A program made the translations under genes and the position numbers. This document shows, piece by piece, positions 1 through 11,382 of a stretch of DNA of 64,000 nucleotides (position 1 is the stretch's first letter; each line of letters begins with the position of its first letter). The notes beneath the pieces were generated by a model, which was not told the origin of the DNA, did no database searches, and saw only the letters and a program-made list of their open reading frames with translations. The stretch comes from Paraphysomonas bandaiensis (Eukaryota > Chrysophyceae): contig CBFFRP010000291.1 in the NCBI GenBank assembly GCA_965644295.1, positions 165,602-229,601 of the forward strand, given 5' to 3'.

Positions 1-46
1 TCACCATGTACTTGTACCTGTATACCTGCAGTACAGGCTCTTCTCT

Positions 47-676
47 TTGTCCAACACACTCATAGCACCGCTGCACTGTCATACACACGCACCTTACACT
101 CTACCTCCTCCTCGAGAACCTCCAGACAAACCATCTCCCCTCCCTCCGTCTCTGACACCTTGCCGTCATCTTCCTTCCACACACACTCTATGCCTCAGTC
201 TGTACCCCCCTGCACCAACACAGACACTAACAAGGGCAGCTGAGGACGTCCGAGTCTCTCCTCCAGACCATCATCATCATCACGATCATCTCGTGCATAG
301 GTCTATCAGAGTACCCGACCTTGGCAGACCTAGTTCTGTTGCGCAGTCCCCCTCTCCTCAATCAGATGTTGCCTCTTTTGCACCATCACACTCCCTCTTG
401 ACTCCCTGTTGCTGGACACACCGGATGACCCTCATATCCCACCCCTGTACAGCTATACACCCTCTTGCATGTGTTCTCTACCGCTGGCTAAGACAGCAAA
501 AGAGCCTATTTCGACGCTTCTTCACAGTAGGCCATAACCTTTTGCAAGACCTTCATCCACATACCTCCGAGCCACTTGGAACAATGCCTAAAGGAAGGCC
601 ACCAGATCGCCAATCTCAGAAGGGCATATTACTGTTTCCCCTAACTGCCATAAGGCTAATAAGTCAGTCCCCGTGA
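47..676 (+). other. Pro/Ser/His-rich open frame, probably not a gene
   Basis: A 209-codon open frame with an ATG start, rich in Pro, Ser, His and Thr, and including a run of five His codons. No domain is recognisable. It could be chance, since the local base composition is C-rich and has few stops. It could also be part of a degenerate mobile element, because a repeat shared with 52.4 kb begins about 130 bp downstream. The reverse strand was also read and shows no transposase or reverse transcriptase motif. No function is proposed. Confidence 0.15.
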
Positions 677-805
677 GGTACATAAGGCTATCTATCATAT
701 AGCGAGTGGAGTCTCATCCCAAGAGGAGACCTCCAGATCACACGCGCCGGTGAGTCCCAGGACACACGATCATGGCGAGCCTCATAACACACACTAAGAA
801 CGGAA

Positions 806-985
806 GTGGTTGCACCTTGGTGCTTGCGGCGACGCACAAGCAGCTTCTGTAGCGTTAAATAGTAGGATAAAAGAGTTTGTATTGATTAGTTACGGGTAGT
901 AGTCTAACTAGTATGACTAGCATTCTTCTAGCCACTAATTGGTGCAGGCTTTCAACGCCTATTGCTAAATAATCAGACATTCAAT
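806..985 (-). repeat. Dispersed repeat L, inverted copy (LTR-like fragment)
   Basis: This stretch reads as the reverse complement of 52385-52556. The best block (about 809-844) contains GTTGCACCTTGGTGCTTGCG, followed by a GACGCACAAGCAGC segment. Other shared pieces are TAGTAGGATA with AGAGTT, and CGCCTATTGCTAAATAATC with CAGACATTCA. The similarity is patchy, so this is an old copy. A related forward copy lies near 14826-14945, upstream of a copia-type leader relic, so an LTR origin is possible but not shown. Confidence 0.5.
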
Positions 986-1563
986 ATACACGTGTACAGT
1001 TTATGTATGTATGTACAGTACTTCTCTTAATATACTGTAATATATAATACACATCAGATATCAGGGGGCGATAACAATATATTGCAATATATTGCCAGCA
1101 AAAATTAATGATAACAATAATAATATTTTAAAGACCAATAATAAATATGTTGCAATATATTGATATATATTAGGCGCTAAGAACAAAAATTAGCTCGATC
1201 GGTAGTAACTAGTTAGTATAGGATACAACATGATGATGAAAATCCAATAACAATGCAGCAACTAGTAGTACTCCAAGTATTCCAGCTCTTCGTCACTGTC
1301 GCCCTCATTCTCGTCATGATCGGACGGTCCATCACCTGTTGTACTGCCTTTGCGGTCCACAAACGCTTGTTGATGCGAAGAAACAGCAGCCGTTCGAGGC
1401 GTCGTGGGGTCATTCCTTGTTGCAAGAGTGTCATGATAATCATCTTGGCTCTGCTGAAAAACCCCTTTGAATAATATCAGCATCTACGGAGAGGTGGGAA
1501 GTGTTCTATTCTACTGTATTGTTCTTACAACGGTCATAACTCAAAACCATCAAATTACAGCTC
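986..1563. other. AT-rich stretch with a weak acidic open frame
   Basis: Positions 1040-1180 are very AT-rich, with repeated TTGCAATATATTG units. Around 1262-1483 the minus strand carries a 73-codon frame with an acidic C-terminal tail (Asp/Glu/Ser then Leu-Glu-Tyr). It lies just downstream of the ankyrin gene on the same strand. All frames here are short and overlap one another on both strands, and I could not join any of them to an exon. Nothing else is seen. Confidence 0.3.
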
Positions 1564-2820
1564 CTATACGAAAGATGGACATGGAGGGTCCTGTGAACGA
1601 ACCCACTGCAGAACATCCAAGTGTCCTCCATCAGCAGCAGCAGTGCAAGTACATTTACTCCATGGACATGGAGGGTCCTGTGAACGAAGCCACTTCAGAA
1701 CATCCAACTGTCCACCCTGTGCAGCATTACTGCAAGTATATTCATTCCATGGACATGGAGGGTCCTGTGAACGAAGCCACTTCAGTACATCCAACTGTCC
1801 ACATCTAGCAGCAGAACAGCAAGAATCTGAATTCCATGGACATGGAGGGTCCTGTGAACGAAGCCATTTCAAAACATACATGCGACCACACTCTGAAGCT
1901 GCTTCACAGCTCCATTCATTCCATGGGCATGGAGGGTCCTGTGAACGAAGCCACTTCAGAACATCCAAGTGTCCATTTCTTGCAGCATCATGGCAAGTAT
2001 ATATATTCCATGGACATGGAGGGTCCTGTGAACGAACCCACTTCAGAACATCCAAGTGTCCACATCTAGCAGCACCAGTGCAAGTCCATTCATCCCATGG
2101 GCATGGAGGGTCCTGTGAACGAAGCCACTTCAGAACATTCAAGTGTCCACCTTTTGCAGCAGAACAGCAAGTATATACACCCCATGGACATGGAGGGTCC
2201 TGTGAACGAAGCCACTTCAGAACATCCAAATGTCCTCCCTCTGCAGCAAAATGGCAAGTATCTGAATTCCATGGACATGGAGGGTCATGTGAACGAAGCC
2301 ACTTCAGAACATCCAAGTGTCCACCCTCTGCAGCATTACTGCAAGTCTCTTCATCCCATCGACATGGAGGGTCCTGTGAACGAAGCCATCCCAGAATAGT
2401 TAAGTGTTCACCCTCCGCAGTAGCCCCCCAAGTCTCTTCATACCATGGACATGGAGGGTCCTGTGTATGTGTATCTATATGTGTGTATATGTGTTTCATC
2501 TGCTGTAGTCTGCCGTATTGTGCACATGTATCCATTAGTTTGGTGTGTGGGCAGCCCATAGACAGAGCCCATGAGACCATTGAGTTGGTCATACAGTAGT
2601 GAGATGCATGTGACTCAAGTCTCTCTCTGCTCTTATCAGTGTAGACTATCTCGTGAAATCTCTTACTAGTCATGACCACAGGAAGGAGAGCTGCGTATGG
2701 GATCATAGAGATGATGAGACGCAGCACATCATCATTAAGAACAGATATACTCGACTTATATGAACACTGATTCATAGTGTATATGAGTCTGATGGAGTGT
2801 TTAAGGTGAGATGAGTTCAT
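1564..2820 (-). CDS. F-box-like ankyrin protein with ten 29-residue repeats
   Basis: Single-exon, 418-codon protein. Residues ~28-62 resemble an F-box-like helix bundle (VLNDDVLRLIISMIP, then SKRFHEIVY). From ~residue 120 to the end are ten near-identical units of 29 residues with consensus W-x3-TC-x2-AA-x2-GHLDVLKWLRSQDPPCP. This is a shortened ankyrin-type repeat seen in large families in heterokont algae and giant DNA viruses (family knowledge). The DNA period is exactly 87 bp, with highly conserved cores such as CATGGACATGGAGGGTCCTG on the plus strand, so units have been recently homogenised. By analogy it may be a substrate adaptor for ubiquitin ligation; that is inference. A MITE ends 24 bp upstream of the start codon. 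Confidence 0.85.
   Translation of the reverse strand: MNSSHLKHSIRLIYTMNQCSYKSSISVLNDDVLRLIISMIPYAALLPVVMTSKRFHEIVYTDKSRERLESHASHYCMTNSMVSWALSMGCPHTKLMDTCAQYGRLQQMKHIYTHIDTHTQDPPCPWYEETWGATAEGEHLTILGWLRSQDPPCRWDEETCSNAAEGGHLDVLKWLRSHDPPCPWNSDTCHFAAEGGHLDVLKWLRSQDPPCPWGVYTCCSAAKGGHLNVLKWLRSQDPPCPWDEWTCTGAARCGHLDVLKWVRSQDPPCPWNIYTCHDAARNGHLDVLKWLRSQDPPCPWNEWSCEAASECGRMYVLKWLRSQDPPCPWNSDSCCSAARCGQLDVLKWLRSQDPPCPWNEYTCSNAAQGGQLDVLKWLRSQDPPCPWSKCTCTAAADGGHLDVLQWVRSQDPPCPSFV
1570..2470. repeat. Coding minisatellite, 87-bp period, about ten units
   Basis: Tandem array inside the ankyrin gene. The core ATGGACATGGAGGGTCCTGT (plus strand) recurs every 87 bp from about 1576 to about 2450. Differences between units cluster in the variable part that encodes the residues after the Trp. 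Because 87 is a multiple of three, the antisense strand is also open over most of the array, which creates a long spurious frame at 1643-2599. Confidence 0.9.
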
Positions 2821-2843
2821 ATCTATGTATATACATATATAGA

Positions 2844-2981
2844 CAGCATCTTATTTTTCGGAAATGTATTGAAGCAAAATTTATCTATATTACTGCAATA
2901 CAACTACGGCTGGAATACAGATAATTGTTGTCTCAATATTAGAGGCATATTGGAATAAAAATATACAAAGGATGCCGATAC
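2844..2981 (+). repeat. MITE family M, copy 1 (5' end eroded)
   Basis: Starts at CAGCATCTTATTTTTCGG and ends at GATGCCGATAC. It shares the body ATTGAAGCAAAAT, then TACAACTACGGCTGGAATAC, then ATTGTTGTCTCAATATTAGA with five other copies in the window. The outer CGTATCGGCA end is missing on the left. It lies directly upstream of the ankyrin gene's start codon, so it probably contributes to that gene's 5' region. Confidence 0.8.
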
Positions 2982-4627
2982 ATATACAGTATATACAGAG
3001 AGCGGGACATACAAGCTGCACTATATCCCATATTGGTTCACAGAATACTGTCGTGTATATGATGGTATACCAGTGGAATACTCAAGCAATACAGAGTACA
3101 TTTTTGGGCTTATACTAAAAACCACTCTGTGATAGAAAACTGGCAGATTTCTATGGAATAGCCACTTTTGAGGTTGTAAAAACACTGTTTTGTATATAGA
3201 CAACATACTGAGTATCGTACAGCAGACAGCAGTATCATCTTTAGATCACAGCACAGTTACTACAAACATATATGAGTGACAGAGATTCAGATAGAGGATG
3301 CGAGTCACCCCTAAGAACAAGAGGAAGAACTGTTTGTTCTACGTATGTCTTGACCGTCTATAGTCTGGTTGAGTGATAGCTGTATATGAACTAACTACCA
3401 TACTATATAGATATATATACACATATATGGATATGAGATCATATGATATCATAATATGAATACTGCGGATACTATGAATTAATATTGTTAACATCATCAT
3501 ATTCTCCTTGAGATGAACACTATAGTGATATTATTAGGTGGTGAGTCTTGCTGAGTATATATCATGGTCTTGTAACCATTAATTGTTCTTAATGGCATTT
3601 ACTAGTACTTGATATATATTATGCTATAAAGAATGAAGTGTTTCAAAGATAGATGCCCCATTCGTAGTGCGTGGCCAAAGTGTAGGCTCGCTGGTATACC
3701 ACCTTTAAGTATCAATTTGGTGGAATTTCCTAGCCACACCGAAATTGGTGTAAAACCCTAGTCAATATTTCAATAAATTTTGATTGAATATGGTGATGAG
3801 TATAAGGAAAAGTTCTATTAGCTAAGCAGTAGTGGGGTTGATTGTCATGTGATCTTAATGACTAGTACTAATAATGGAATCTATGAATGTGTTTACTCAT
3901 TGACTAATGGTACTAATACATAGCAATAATAGTGTTGGGCAACAGTATTGTTGGGTCGTAGCATGTTCAGGTAGTACATCGTTGAGAAAATTGGGATTTC
4001 GAAGAAAGGTAGAAAAACATAAGTGAATTGTGTTTCTTTCCTGTAACTGATACAGCACATTATGCGTTGCGTGTTTTGTGTGTTTTGGTATATGCATATA
4101 TAGGGGTGGAGGGTGCCCTATATTGACAGCTTAACTAATTACCACGTTTGACCGCCTAGTAAGTGCAGCTGAGTGTTGCGACCGCGCACCTCTACCTATG
4201 TACACATTGCTCAGTGATAATGATGAAGCTAGATAGGTTCAGTATGTAGCTAACAAATAACGTACTATGTGACTTAATCAAGTATTAGTTAGATACCCAC
4301 CCGGCTCTACCTAAGTACGCACTCAGAATGGAGCAGCTTTGAGTGATTAGTGTGACTAGATAATTCAACCAACTTGACTACTAGGTTGAATAATAGTTCC
4401 CTATACAAACTGATACATATGATACGAGCATTCTTCATCCCCTTTGCTACACTGCGATTATTACTATAAATCTAGAATTGTTTTACACAAATCAGAGCAC
4501 TTGTTACACTTACAACAGTTTCCGCAACTATTGAATTATTATTACAAAAATACTTAATATATATCACAAATTATACGATGCCACATGTCACAAGCCAATA
4601 ACGTATAAGAAAGTAGAAAGCAGAGCA
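2982..4627. other. Intergenic, repeat-bearing
   Basis: No convincing coding frame. It contains AT-rich unique DNA (2990-3900), a dispersed repeat at about 3990-4340 (listed separately), and AT-rich sequence up to the 3' end of the coiled-coil gene. The short minus-strand frame at 3897-4097 lies partly in the repeat and has no recognisable domain. Confidence 0.5.
3990..4340 (-). repeat. Dispersed repeat H, inverted relative to 22060-22475
   Basis: The reverse complement of this stretch matches 22060-22475 at several ordered blocks: the Cys/Ala-type end CATTCTGAG-GCGTACTTAGGTAGAGC, the segment GTGCGCGGTCGCAACACTCA, the CTGTCAATAT-GGGGCACCC region, and AACACAATTCACTTATG. The two copies have diverged, with small indels. 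The 22-kb copy is followed by a hAT-transposase-like fragment, so both may be parts of an old DNA transposon. Confidence 0.7.
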
Positions 4628-7406
4628 CTATTGTCCGCTGGAGCGAGGTCTCCGTGAACTACCCGAATCTTTTTGTGTATCCCTGGAGTCTAAAACCTCG
4701 GCAACATGACGATTCTTTTTCTTTGATATTTCAAGTTGATTTAAACTATCAATAATAGCACTGGTTTAAACATAGAAAATGGAAGATACATACACACAAC
4801 CTGTCTTCGATTGATTCCAGACGAACTTGGTGCACTTGGTCTACAACTTCACATGAATCCACCCTTGCAAATATAAATCACCCCATACTTCTCGAAACTA
4901 ATACACCATACCTCTGTGATAACTCTCTAATAAGAAGAGTGGTGTGTTGCCTATCAGCGTCAAGAGCTGCAGAATCTACCCCTTCTCCTTTCTAAAGTGT
5001 AGAGCACTTAAGATCACTGAAGTCAAATTTCCACAATACCAAACTCACAGATTTGAAATTTGCCCATTTGGCTTCTACGGTATTGAGTTTGTCTTCTAAA
5101 GCTAAATTCGTACGCCTCAAAGAACGAATCGCCTCAACAATATCCTGGACGGAGTGAATACTCCTCGACCCTACAGAAAAACATGTGATACAGAAAACGG
5201 TTTAAATTTACCACTACCCGATATAGAGCAAAATGACTCTAGTTTTCTAATGTGGTTAGCCAGTGCCTTAAACTCCGAAGGCTTTGCTGACGTCTCCTCT
5301 GTTGGGCGCTCTGTACGGATTTTAGATACGAAAATACTAATTGTGGTTAAGTAAACCTTCCACACGTGAGGTGCAGAGTAATTTTTCATGTTGGTGAACT
5401 TTCTTGTTAAGAGAACCAGTTGCATGTTTTAAACTGCTGAACTCCCTCTGTACATCTGTATATACTATTTTACTGACGGTTCATGAATGGGGAAAATAGA
5501 TGTCTTCATAACAGCAACAATCATTATATATACACAGGTACCAAACCTGCGAGAGAATGGCGGATGGAATCCACCTTTTTAATCTCAGACTCTACTCCAT
5601 GAACACGCTTTTTCACTAAAGAAGGATATAAGTCTATGATATGTGCTTCATACAGGGGGTGATTACGTACGATTGTTATACATTTCCACAACGGACTGTT
5701 CTGTAGAAGTTCGACCTCTACCTCCCAAGACAATCTCAGCTTTGATCACTTCGTCCAGTTCTAAATATTACACCAACTTAAATAAACGGCTGAAAAATAT
5801 GCCCTACTACACACCATTGATTCTTCCCTCAAGATCTACAACCACAGCTGACAGAGGGACTGAGAGGGGGGATCCCTGCTGGGCTCTCAGTTCCTGAATC
5901 TGAAGCATATGGCCACAACGTTAGATGTATTAGCAAGCATACGTACACCAGACACAACCTGTTCATTTGTAGCATCTAGACCTAAACTCAACTCTGAAAG
6001 GCTAGATATGTCTGTATTAAAATGATATCACGGCACATTCTTGGAGATACTTGTTCTAAACCTTCCGAATGCTTCTTTATACAGTTGGCCTGAGCCTGCA
6101 TCACAGAACATGTCAAAGTGGAAAAAACTGCAGCACAGTCAAACCTGCACATTATTCGAGAGACGATTCTCTGCTTGCTCTAGTGATACAATACGGCTCT
6201 CAATATCCCCATACAAACGTGTCTCTAATGCCTCCAGTTTCGACGTGGCAGAAACCTGTAGACGGCACCAACTTAAACATATAGGAAAGTTGCCTCTATT
6301 ATTAGTACCAATCGGGAAGTCGTAGTTTTCTTTAAGGCTTCATCTCTCCCAGCAGCAAGAAGACGCTCCATACGAGCGGAGTTAGTGCCTGATCCCGGGC
6401 TACTCTGAACATGACTTCCACCTATCATTCCATCCAAGTATCCCATTGGCATACCATCATCCCTACTTCTGCAGTGCGAGGTATATTAAGGCAGATAAAT
6501 TACACTGCCAATTATGTTACCCTAGGTTAAGTGAAGTTATGGTCTTTTCGTGTTCGGCAAGCACGTTTTCGATTGCTCGTATACTCTACACATACGGTAA
6601 ACTTTAGCACCAGTCGCCTCAAAAGTTCAGTCACTACGTACTCGCTCAACAGAAGCTCTATCCGCCTTATCACCCAGCCTCTCGTGAGCCTCTGTCTGGC
6701 CCATCTAATATAACATCAAAAAACCAGGTTATAGCTGCGAAATACTATTCCTAACCTTCATGTCCAATAGATACTTCATCTCCGGTCTGTCAACTTTCAA
6801 CGAAACAGTTTCTTGTAATTCATCTACAGTACAGCGTAACTTATTACAATGCTCTTTTGTTGCAAAATCTTGAAGCTGACTGTTGATTGACTTCACATTA
6901 ACTTCCAAATGAAGGAGGCGTGTCTTAATCTCATCAACATTTTTTTCTAATAGAGGAGAATGCTGACCATTACAAGACACTGTAGTCTTCTTTTGTCGAT
7001 AATTTGACATAACTAAATCAGTTTTATCAACTTTTCGTTTCATGGACTCATCAACATAACGAATTGTTGCTTTTCTTTCCATATTTGCTCGTATTTCTGC
7101 TAATTGTGCAGTTAATGAACTCATATCATCAATAGTAGCAATACGACTCTGTGCTATGAGTTTAGACTCTATCATATGACTGACATCCGTATTATTAACT
7201 TTCTCTACTGAGATTTTATCAATATCTTTACGTAGAGCAGAGAGTGTATCAGTTAATGAGGCTATTTGATGATGTTGTCGTTCTATATACTCAAATGCCA
7301 TACAGAATGAAGATCGTAGAACATCCTGCATATTTCTCCACTTCCCTTCACCATATGAGAGATCATGTAGATCAATACCAGGGAATAAAGTAGTTGATGT
7401 ATTCAT
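4628..7406 (-). CDS. Coiled-coil protein, about 16 exons
   Basis: The minus-strand gene starts at ATG 7406-7404 (MNTSTTLFPGIDLH) and ends at a TAG at 4628-4630. Clear exons: 6756-7406, 6642-6704, 6521-6585, 6309-6468, 6145-6255. About eleven small exons follow down to 4628, all with GT-AG borders. One junction near 6100-6145 is uncertain because the phases do not agree simply. The protein is ~675 residues. It is rich in Lys/Glu/Leu heptads and has recurring short K-x-D-x3-L/M motifs (KVNNTDV, KVDKTDL, KVDRPEM), which suggest a long coiled-coil rod. The C-terminus is basic and Ser/Arg-rich. No family is recognised; a centriole, basal-body or cytoskeletal role would be a guess. It is divergent from the gene at 7814. 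Confidence 0.7.
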
Positions 7407-7813
7407 ATGAAAGAAGTTAGTATGTGAATATGTGATCCTCACTTCGTGGGTTTATCTTTTGGTTGTATCGTTGAGGTGTATGTATGATAATGTATGTGAG
7501 GGTTACCACATAGCCGTTTAGGTATTGATATAATTGAGGTAAAAAACACGGATTACATACGTCCGGTATGCATAGAGGATGAGGTGTAACTCCTTGTAGC
7601 CGGTATATATACTATGTTCATCCCACCACTACACATACATACATACATATATGGATGTAGTACATGTATGGATAGCTGTATGTAACCTCCCATATTTATG
7701 AACCAGCTTAATTAGACTGGCTAACACAGTTATTGCACTCAACAAGGGCATGATCTACCGTCCATTGACATCTGAATATAACCACACTCTGTGGGTGTGA
7801 ATTTAACATCATA
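7407..7813. promoter_or_regulatory. 407-bp divergent intergenic region
   Basis: Lies between the start codons of the coiled-coil gene (minus) and the acidic-protein gene (plus). It has short ACATACATAC and TATATA runs but no clear known motif. It is presumed to hold both promoters, judging only from position. Confidence 0.4.
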
Positions 7814-10127
7814 ATGCCCACAACTGAAGAAGAATTATTCAGTGTATTATCTCTCGAGGTATATACATATATATATAGTCAAACTCTCTCATATATGATG
7901 TTAATACTTTGAATACTAGGCCAGCATATGGGATTCTAAAAGAAGTCAAGATAGAAATCGTATTAGAGAAGGCCCTCAGGCGATTCAGCGTATTGCAGCT
8001 AAAGTCGATAATGCCCTGAAGATACAGGCTCAAAAAGCACCCAAATTAACACTTTCACGAAAGAAAAGAGAAATATATCATTATAGAAACAAAGCTCTTT
8101 TAGATGATTTTCGAACTGAAAAATGTGGACTGGAAATGCTACTTGCTGACGGTGAGTCTGCTGTAGTTCGATACTACGGCAACAAGTCCAACATTATCAC
8201 TTCTGAAGTCGGTTTTATTCAGCCGTCTGAGTCATCCATTAATTCTCATTTAAATAAGAGTCAATTGCGGTTAACCGGTTACCCGCAGTCTTTAGTGGAT
8301 ATGTTACATGATCGCAACTGCATCGATGATGGAAACTCTACTGCAGCAGCATTGTGGAACATTCAGCGACAGATGGCTGGAGTTATTGGAGGGTCGCGTT
8401 TCAGTGAGGCTGAGCCTATCACTCGTCCGAGCAGTCTACTTGCAATGATAAATACTCTTCAGCTTGGGGAGATCATGCTAACAAAGGACAGCAAAGGGGT
8501 GGAAGATGTTACCTCTAAGTTGTCTCTTTTTTTTGTTCTCTGTGTGGATATGTTAATGGATATGTTGGCGTGGATGGAAACCCCTGAAGATAATGGTAGC
8601 AGCGCAGAATGCTTATACATACCGTTGGTGTTGACGCAATGTGTCAGAACACTTCGTGCTGTACTCATGTCGGATTGTGAAGGTGGATTTATTGCACACC
8701 GTAATCAAAATCCAGAGGAGACAAGGGAATACAACTCACGGCTAACGAATAGTCTGGTACAGTGGATGGACCGCTTAGCGGGCGAGAGAAAATGTCCATC
8801 TGTTCTTCCTAGAGATATTGCATCTCCGTCACCGAATGAGGTGTTCAGTGGTGGACATGCTACTCATGCCAATTCTCTCGTCACTGACTTGCTTGTCTGT
8901 GGGAAATGTGCGGTTCACCTTCTTTTGATTGAGAGTGATGTTAGTACGATATGTCATGGGTTAGGAGAGCCCTATCATACCGACGCAGATCGGTTAATTA
9001 GTTCTGGTAGTGCACTTAGTCTTATTGTCTTAACAGAGCTCTCCGGTATAGTCAACCCGCTTCGACGGGTCAGCCAAGGAGATGTCAGGGCAGCAGAGAA
9101 TGTATATAGTGAGGCTAGTGCCTGTCTGAATTTTACTGCTGTGTGTTTTACAACTGGGATGATATCGCTTTCGTTATTGAGGTGTCTGGAAATAGGACAA
9201 CAAGTCACGCATGATTGCAAATATTCTATGGCGGTACAGTCCGCATGGCTTCAAGCGATCTTATCATCTATCCTGTGTTTGTCTTTGGGCCCAACTGAAG
9301 CAGCAGACGACGATATTGTTGGTCAAATTAACGCCGCTAAGATGGCTCTGATGAAAGCAAAGATCAACGATCAACCTATGGATGAGGCTCACGCAACTAT
9401 GCACATCCCACTTAAGGGGCAGTTCTTCTTGTATCTCGGTACAAGTATTCATGGTGTCTTGGAGGCACTCTCATTACACATCAACGGTGCAAGCATACAA
9501 CATATGGGTTTTTTGATCACCCGGCTGTTGCTGAGAAGTCCGTTTATGACGAATAAAGACATTGAATCATTTCTGGAAGGTGTGCAGGAGCAGGAACTGA
9601 CAGAGGATGAGGTTAAGATGAGACGGGCTGAAAGACGCCGTAAGCGCGCAGAAAAACGACAAGCTGAGAAACTTAAAGCAAAGCTTCGAGGTGCAGAAAA
9701 TGAGAACGAGGGCGAGGAAGAGGGGTTTCCTGCTGTGGCTGAGGTACATGAAGAGGAGGAGGAGGACGACGATGGTATAAGTGTGACTTCTATTGATGAT
9801 TGGAAGGAATGTAACAGGGATGCTGATGATAAGCTTATCGACGAAAGTAAAGAAGATATTGACGGAAAACAACTTAGTCTAAGTGAGGTACTCGTGCTGT
9901 CTGGAGAGCAGAATATGCAGTCACCGGAGGTTATGGAACAATGGCTACTACTTATTCATCACCTAGCAACGAGGTCTGCTATGTCGAAACAATCACTTAT
10001 AAACTTTTATGTTGATCGAATTGTACATAAAGTACTGGCCATTCAGATTAGTGATACGTATGTTATTGCTTTGTGTGAAATTTGTTTGTCTTTATTAAAG
10101 GCAGATGAAGAGGAATCTGAGCTTTGA
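7814..10127 (+). CDS. Conserved-looking 750-residue protein with basic and acidic tracts
   Basis: Two exons: 7814-7858 and 7920-10127. The 61-bp intron is phase 0 with GTATAT and CTAG borders. The N-terminal exon MPTTEEELFSVLSLE joins in frame to a long exon of 735 codons. Residues 90-570 look like an all-helical, HEAT/armadillo-like fold with no signal peptide. Residues ~580-605 are a Lys/Arg/Glu-rich single helix. Residues ~610-655 are strongly acidic, and about 95 hydrophobic residues follow. No family was recognised. The basic-plus-acidic section could bind nucleic acid or histones, but that is inference only. The reading frame is intact and codon use resembles its neighbours, so it is very likely real. 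Confidence 0.8.
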
Positions 10128-10738
10128 TTTAGTATATCTGAGTAGTATTATTGTATATTTCTTGTAAATATATAGAAATTCAAATTACTCTCTACAAGTA
10201 CTATTCTTTAGTTGGCGCGTCATAATACCGTACTAGATATAGTGCAGAGTAAGTAACAGAAATAGTACTAAGATTTTTCTCCGATGCTATGCAGTCAACC
10301 AGCCATCCTCTCGTCTCCTCATGACCACACAGCAAGGTTCCATGAAAAACAACTACACGCAACCACTTGTAGCAATTACTTTTCTAATACCAATTAATTC
10401 AATTTTTTCGAGGAAGTCCATGCGACCCCTCCCCTCCCTTGATAAATCATATAACCAAGAAGGGCCCATGTATACATTGCGTAGTATGTAGACCCGTCAA
10501 GTCGTTACCTGTCCCCCTCTCTCACACAACGTCTGCAGCATGTATTTGTGTATGTGTTACGCAAATAAGGTGCAGATCTAGTTAGGGTTTGCTTGGCACT
10601 GCACACAAGAAGTACGCAGGGATACTAATGCTTATGTTCACATTGCACATTCCAATCGTCAGAATTACTATACTACGAACAATAATGATAAAAACATATA
10701 TCAATCAATTCCGTTGTGATACAACTCTAAAACTAATA
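10128..10738. other. Intergenic, convergent gene ends
   Basis: Lies between the 3' ends of two convergent genes. It contains unique AT-rich sequence and one C-rich patch (CCCCTCCCCTCCCTTG near 10428). No repeat, RNA gene or coding exon was recognised. Confidence 0.4.
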
Positions 10739-11344
10739 CTATAAATAAGTCTTCATAGTTCTCTCACGACTCAAACGCAATGGAGAGTCTGTTAACTTTG
10801 TACCGCAATACCGCACCGGGTGTCGTCTATAATCCACTTCTTTATACAACTTATTTTTCACTGCATGAGCCAGCAGAAATCGAAAGTTTGTCCAAAACTC
10901 CTCTGTGTGTCCCTCAGAAAGAGACATAACATGAGCCAGCTCGTGAATCGCTATATACCGAACCGTATTTTCATCCTCTAAATGCTGGCCATATTGTGAT
11001 GTACGAATACAAAGCACAATGAATTCTCCCTTATTAATAGAGTATGAGGTCAGATTGGACCTCCAGTTCTCCTTTATATTACCACTGCGATATCTTGATA
11101 TCAGTCGCAGCACACGATTATCATTCTTAAATCCTCTATTCAAATGAGTACATAGAGTGTCTAGTGTTCTCCTCACACGAGCAAGAAGATCAGCAGCCTC
11201 ATATTTATTATCGATATCAAGAACTGAATAAGATATATTGTCCACTTGAGATCTGATTAGATACAAACTGCGCTCTTCAGTTGCACTATAGATGATATTA
11301 GATGATAGGGAGAACCATACAATTATGGTAAATACTATGTACAT
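10739..11344 (-). CDS. Secreted WLM-like zinc metalloprotease
   Basis: Single-exon, 201-residue protein. The N-terminal ~20 residues form a signal peptide (hydrophobic MYIVFTIIVWFSL, then a small-residue cleavage region). Residues ~132-144 carry HELAH with a further His eight residues on, followed by EFW-x-NF. The C-terminal part has the DYRRHP-VRYCG block. This arrangement (YIAIHELAH, GH-x-EFW, DY...P..YCG) matches small WLM-type putative metallopeptidases known in giant viruses and some protists (family knowledge). It probably cleaves proteins in the secretory pathway or outside the cell; the substrate is unknown. A MITE and a microsatellite lie ~40 bp and ~190 bp upstream of the start. It is divergent from SSRP1. 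Confidence 0.8.
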   Translation of the reverse strand: MYIVFTIIVWFSLSSNIIYSATEERSLYLIRSQVDNISYSVLDIDNKYEAADLLARVRRTLDTLCTHLNRGFKNDNRVLRLISRYRSGNIKENWRSNLTSYSINKGEFIVLCIRTSQYGQHLEDENTVRYIAIHELAHVMSLSEGHTEEFWTNFRFLLAHAVKNKLYKEVDYRRHPVRYCGTKLTDSPLRLSRERTMKTYL

Positions 11345-11382
11345 TATACACTTAACTGATCCATACCCAACTAGACGATTAT

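Noticed and set aside
2090-2399. Extra frames on both strands within the 87-bp repeats
   Set aside because: Shadows of the ankyrin gene created by the in-frame repeat period.
3897-4097. 66-codon minus-strand frame
   Set aside because: Overlaps repeat H. No domain, and no equivalent frame in the other copy.
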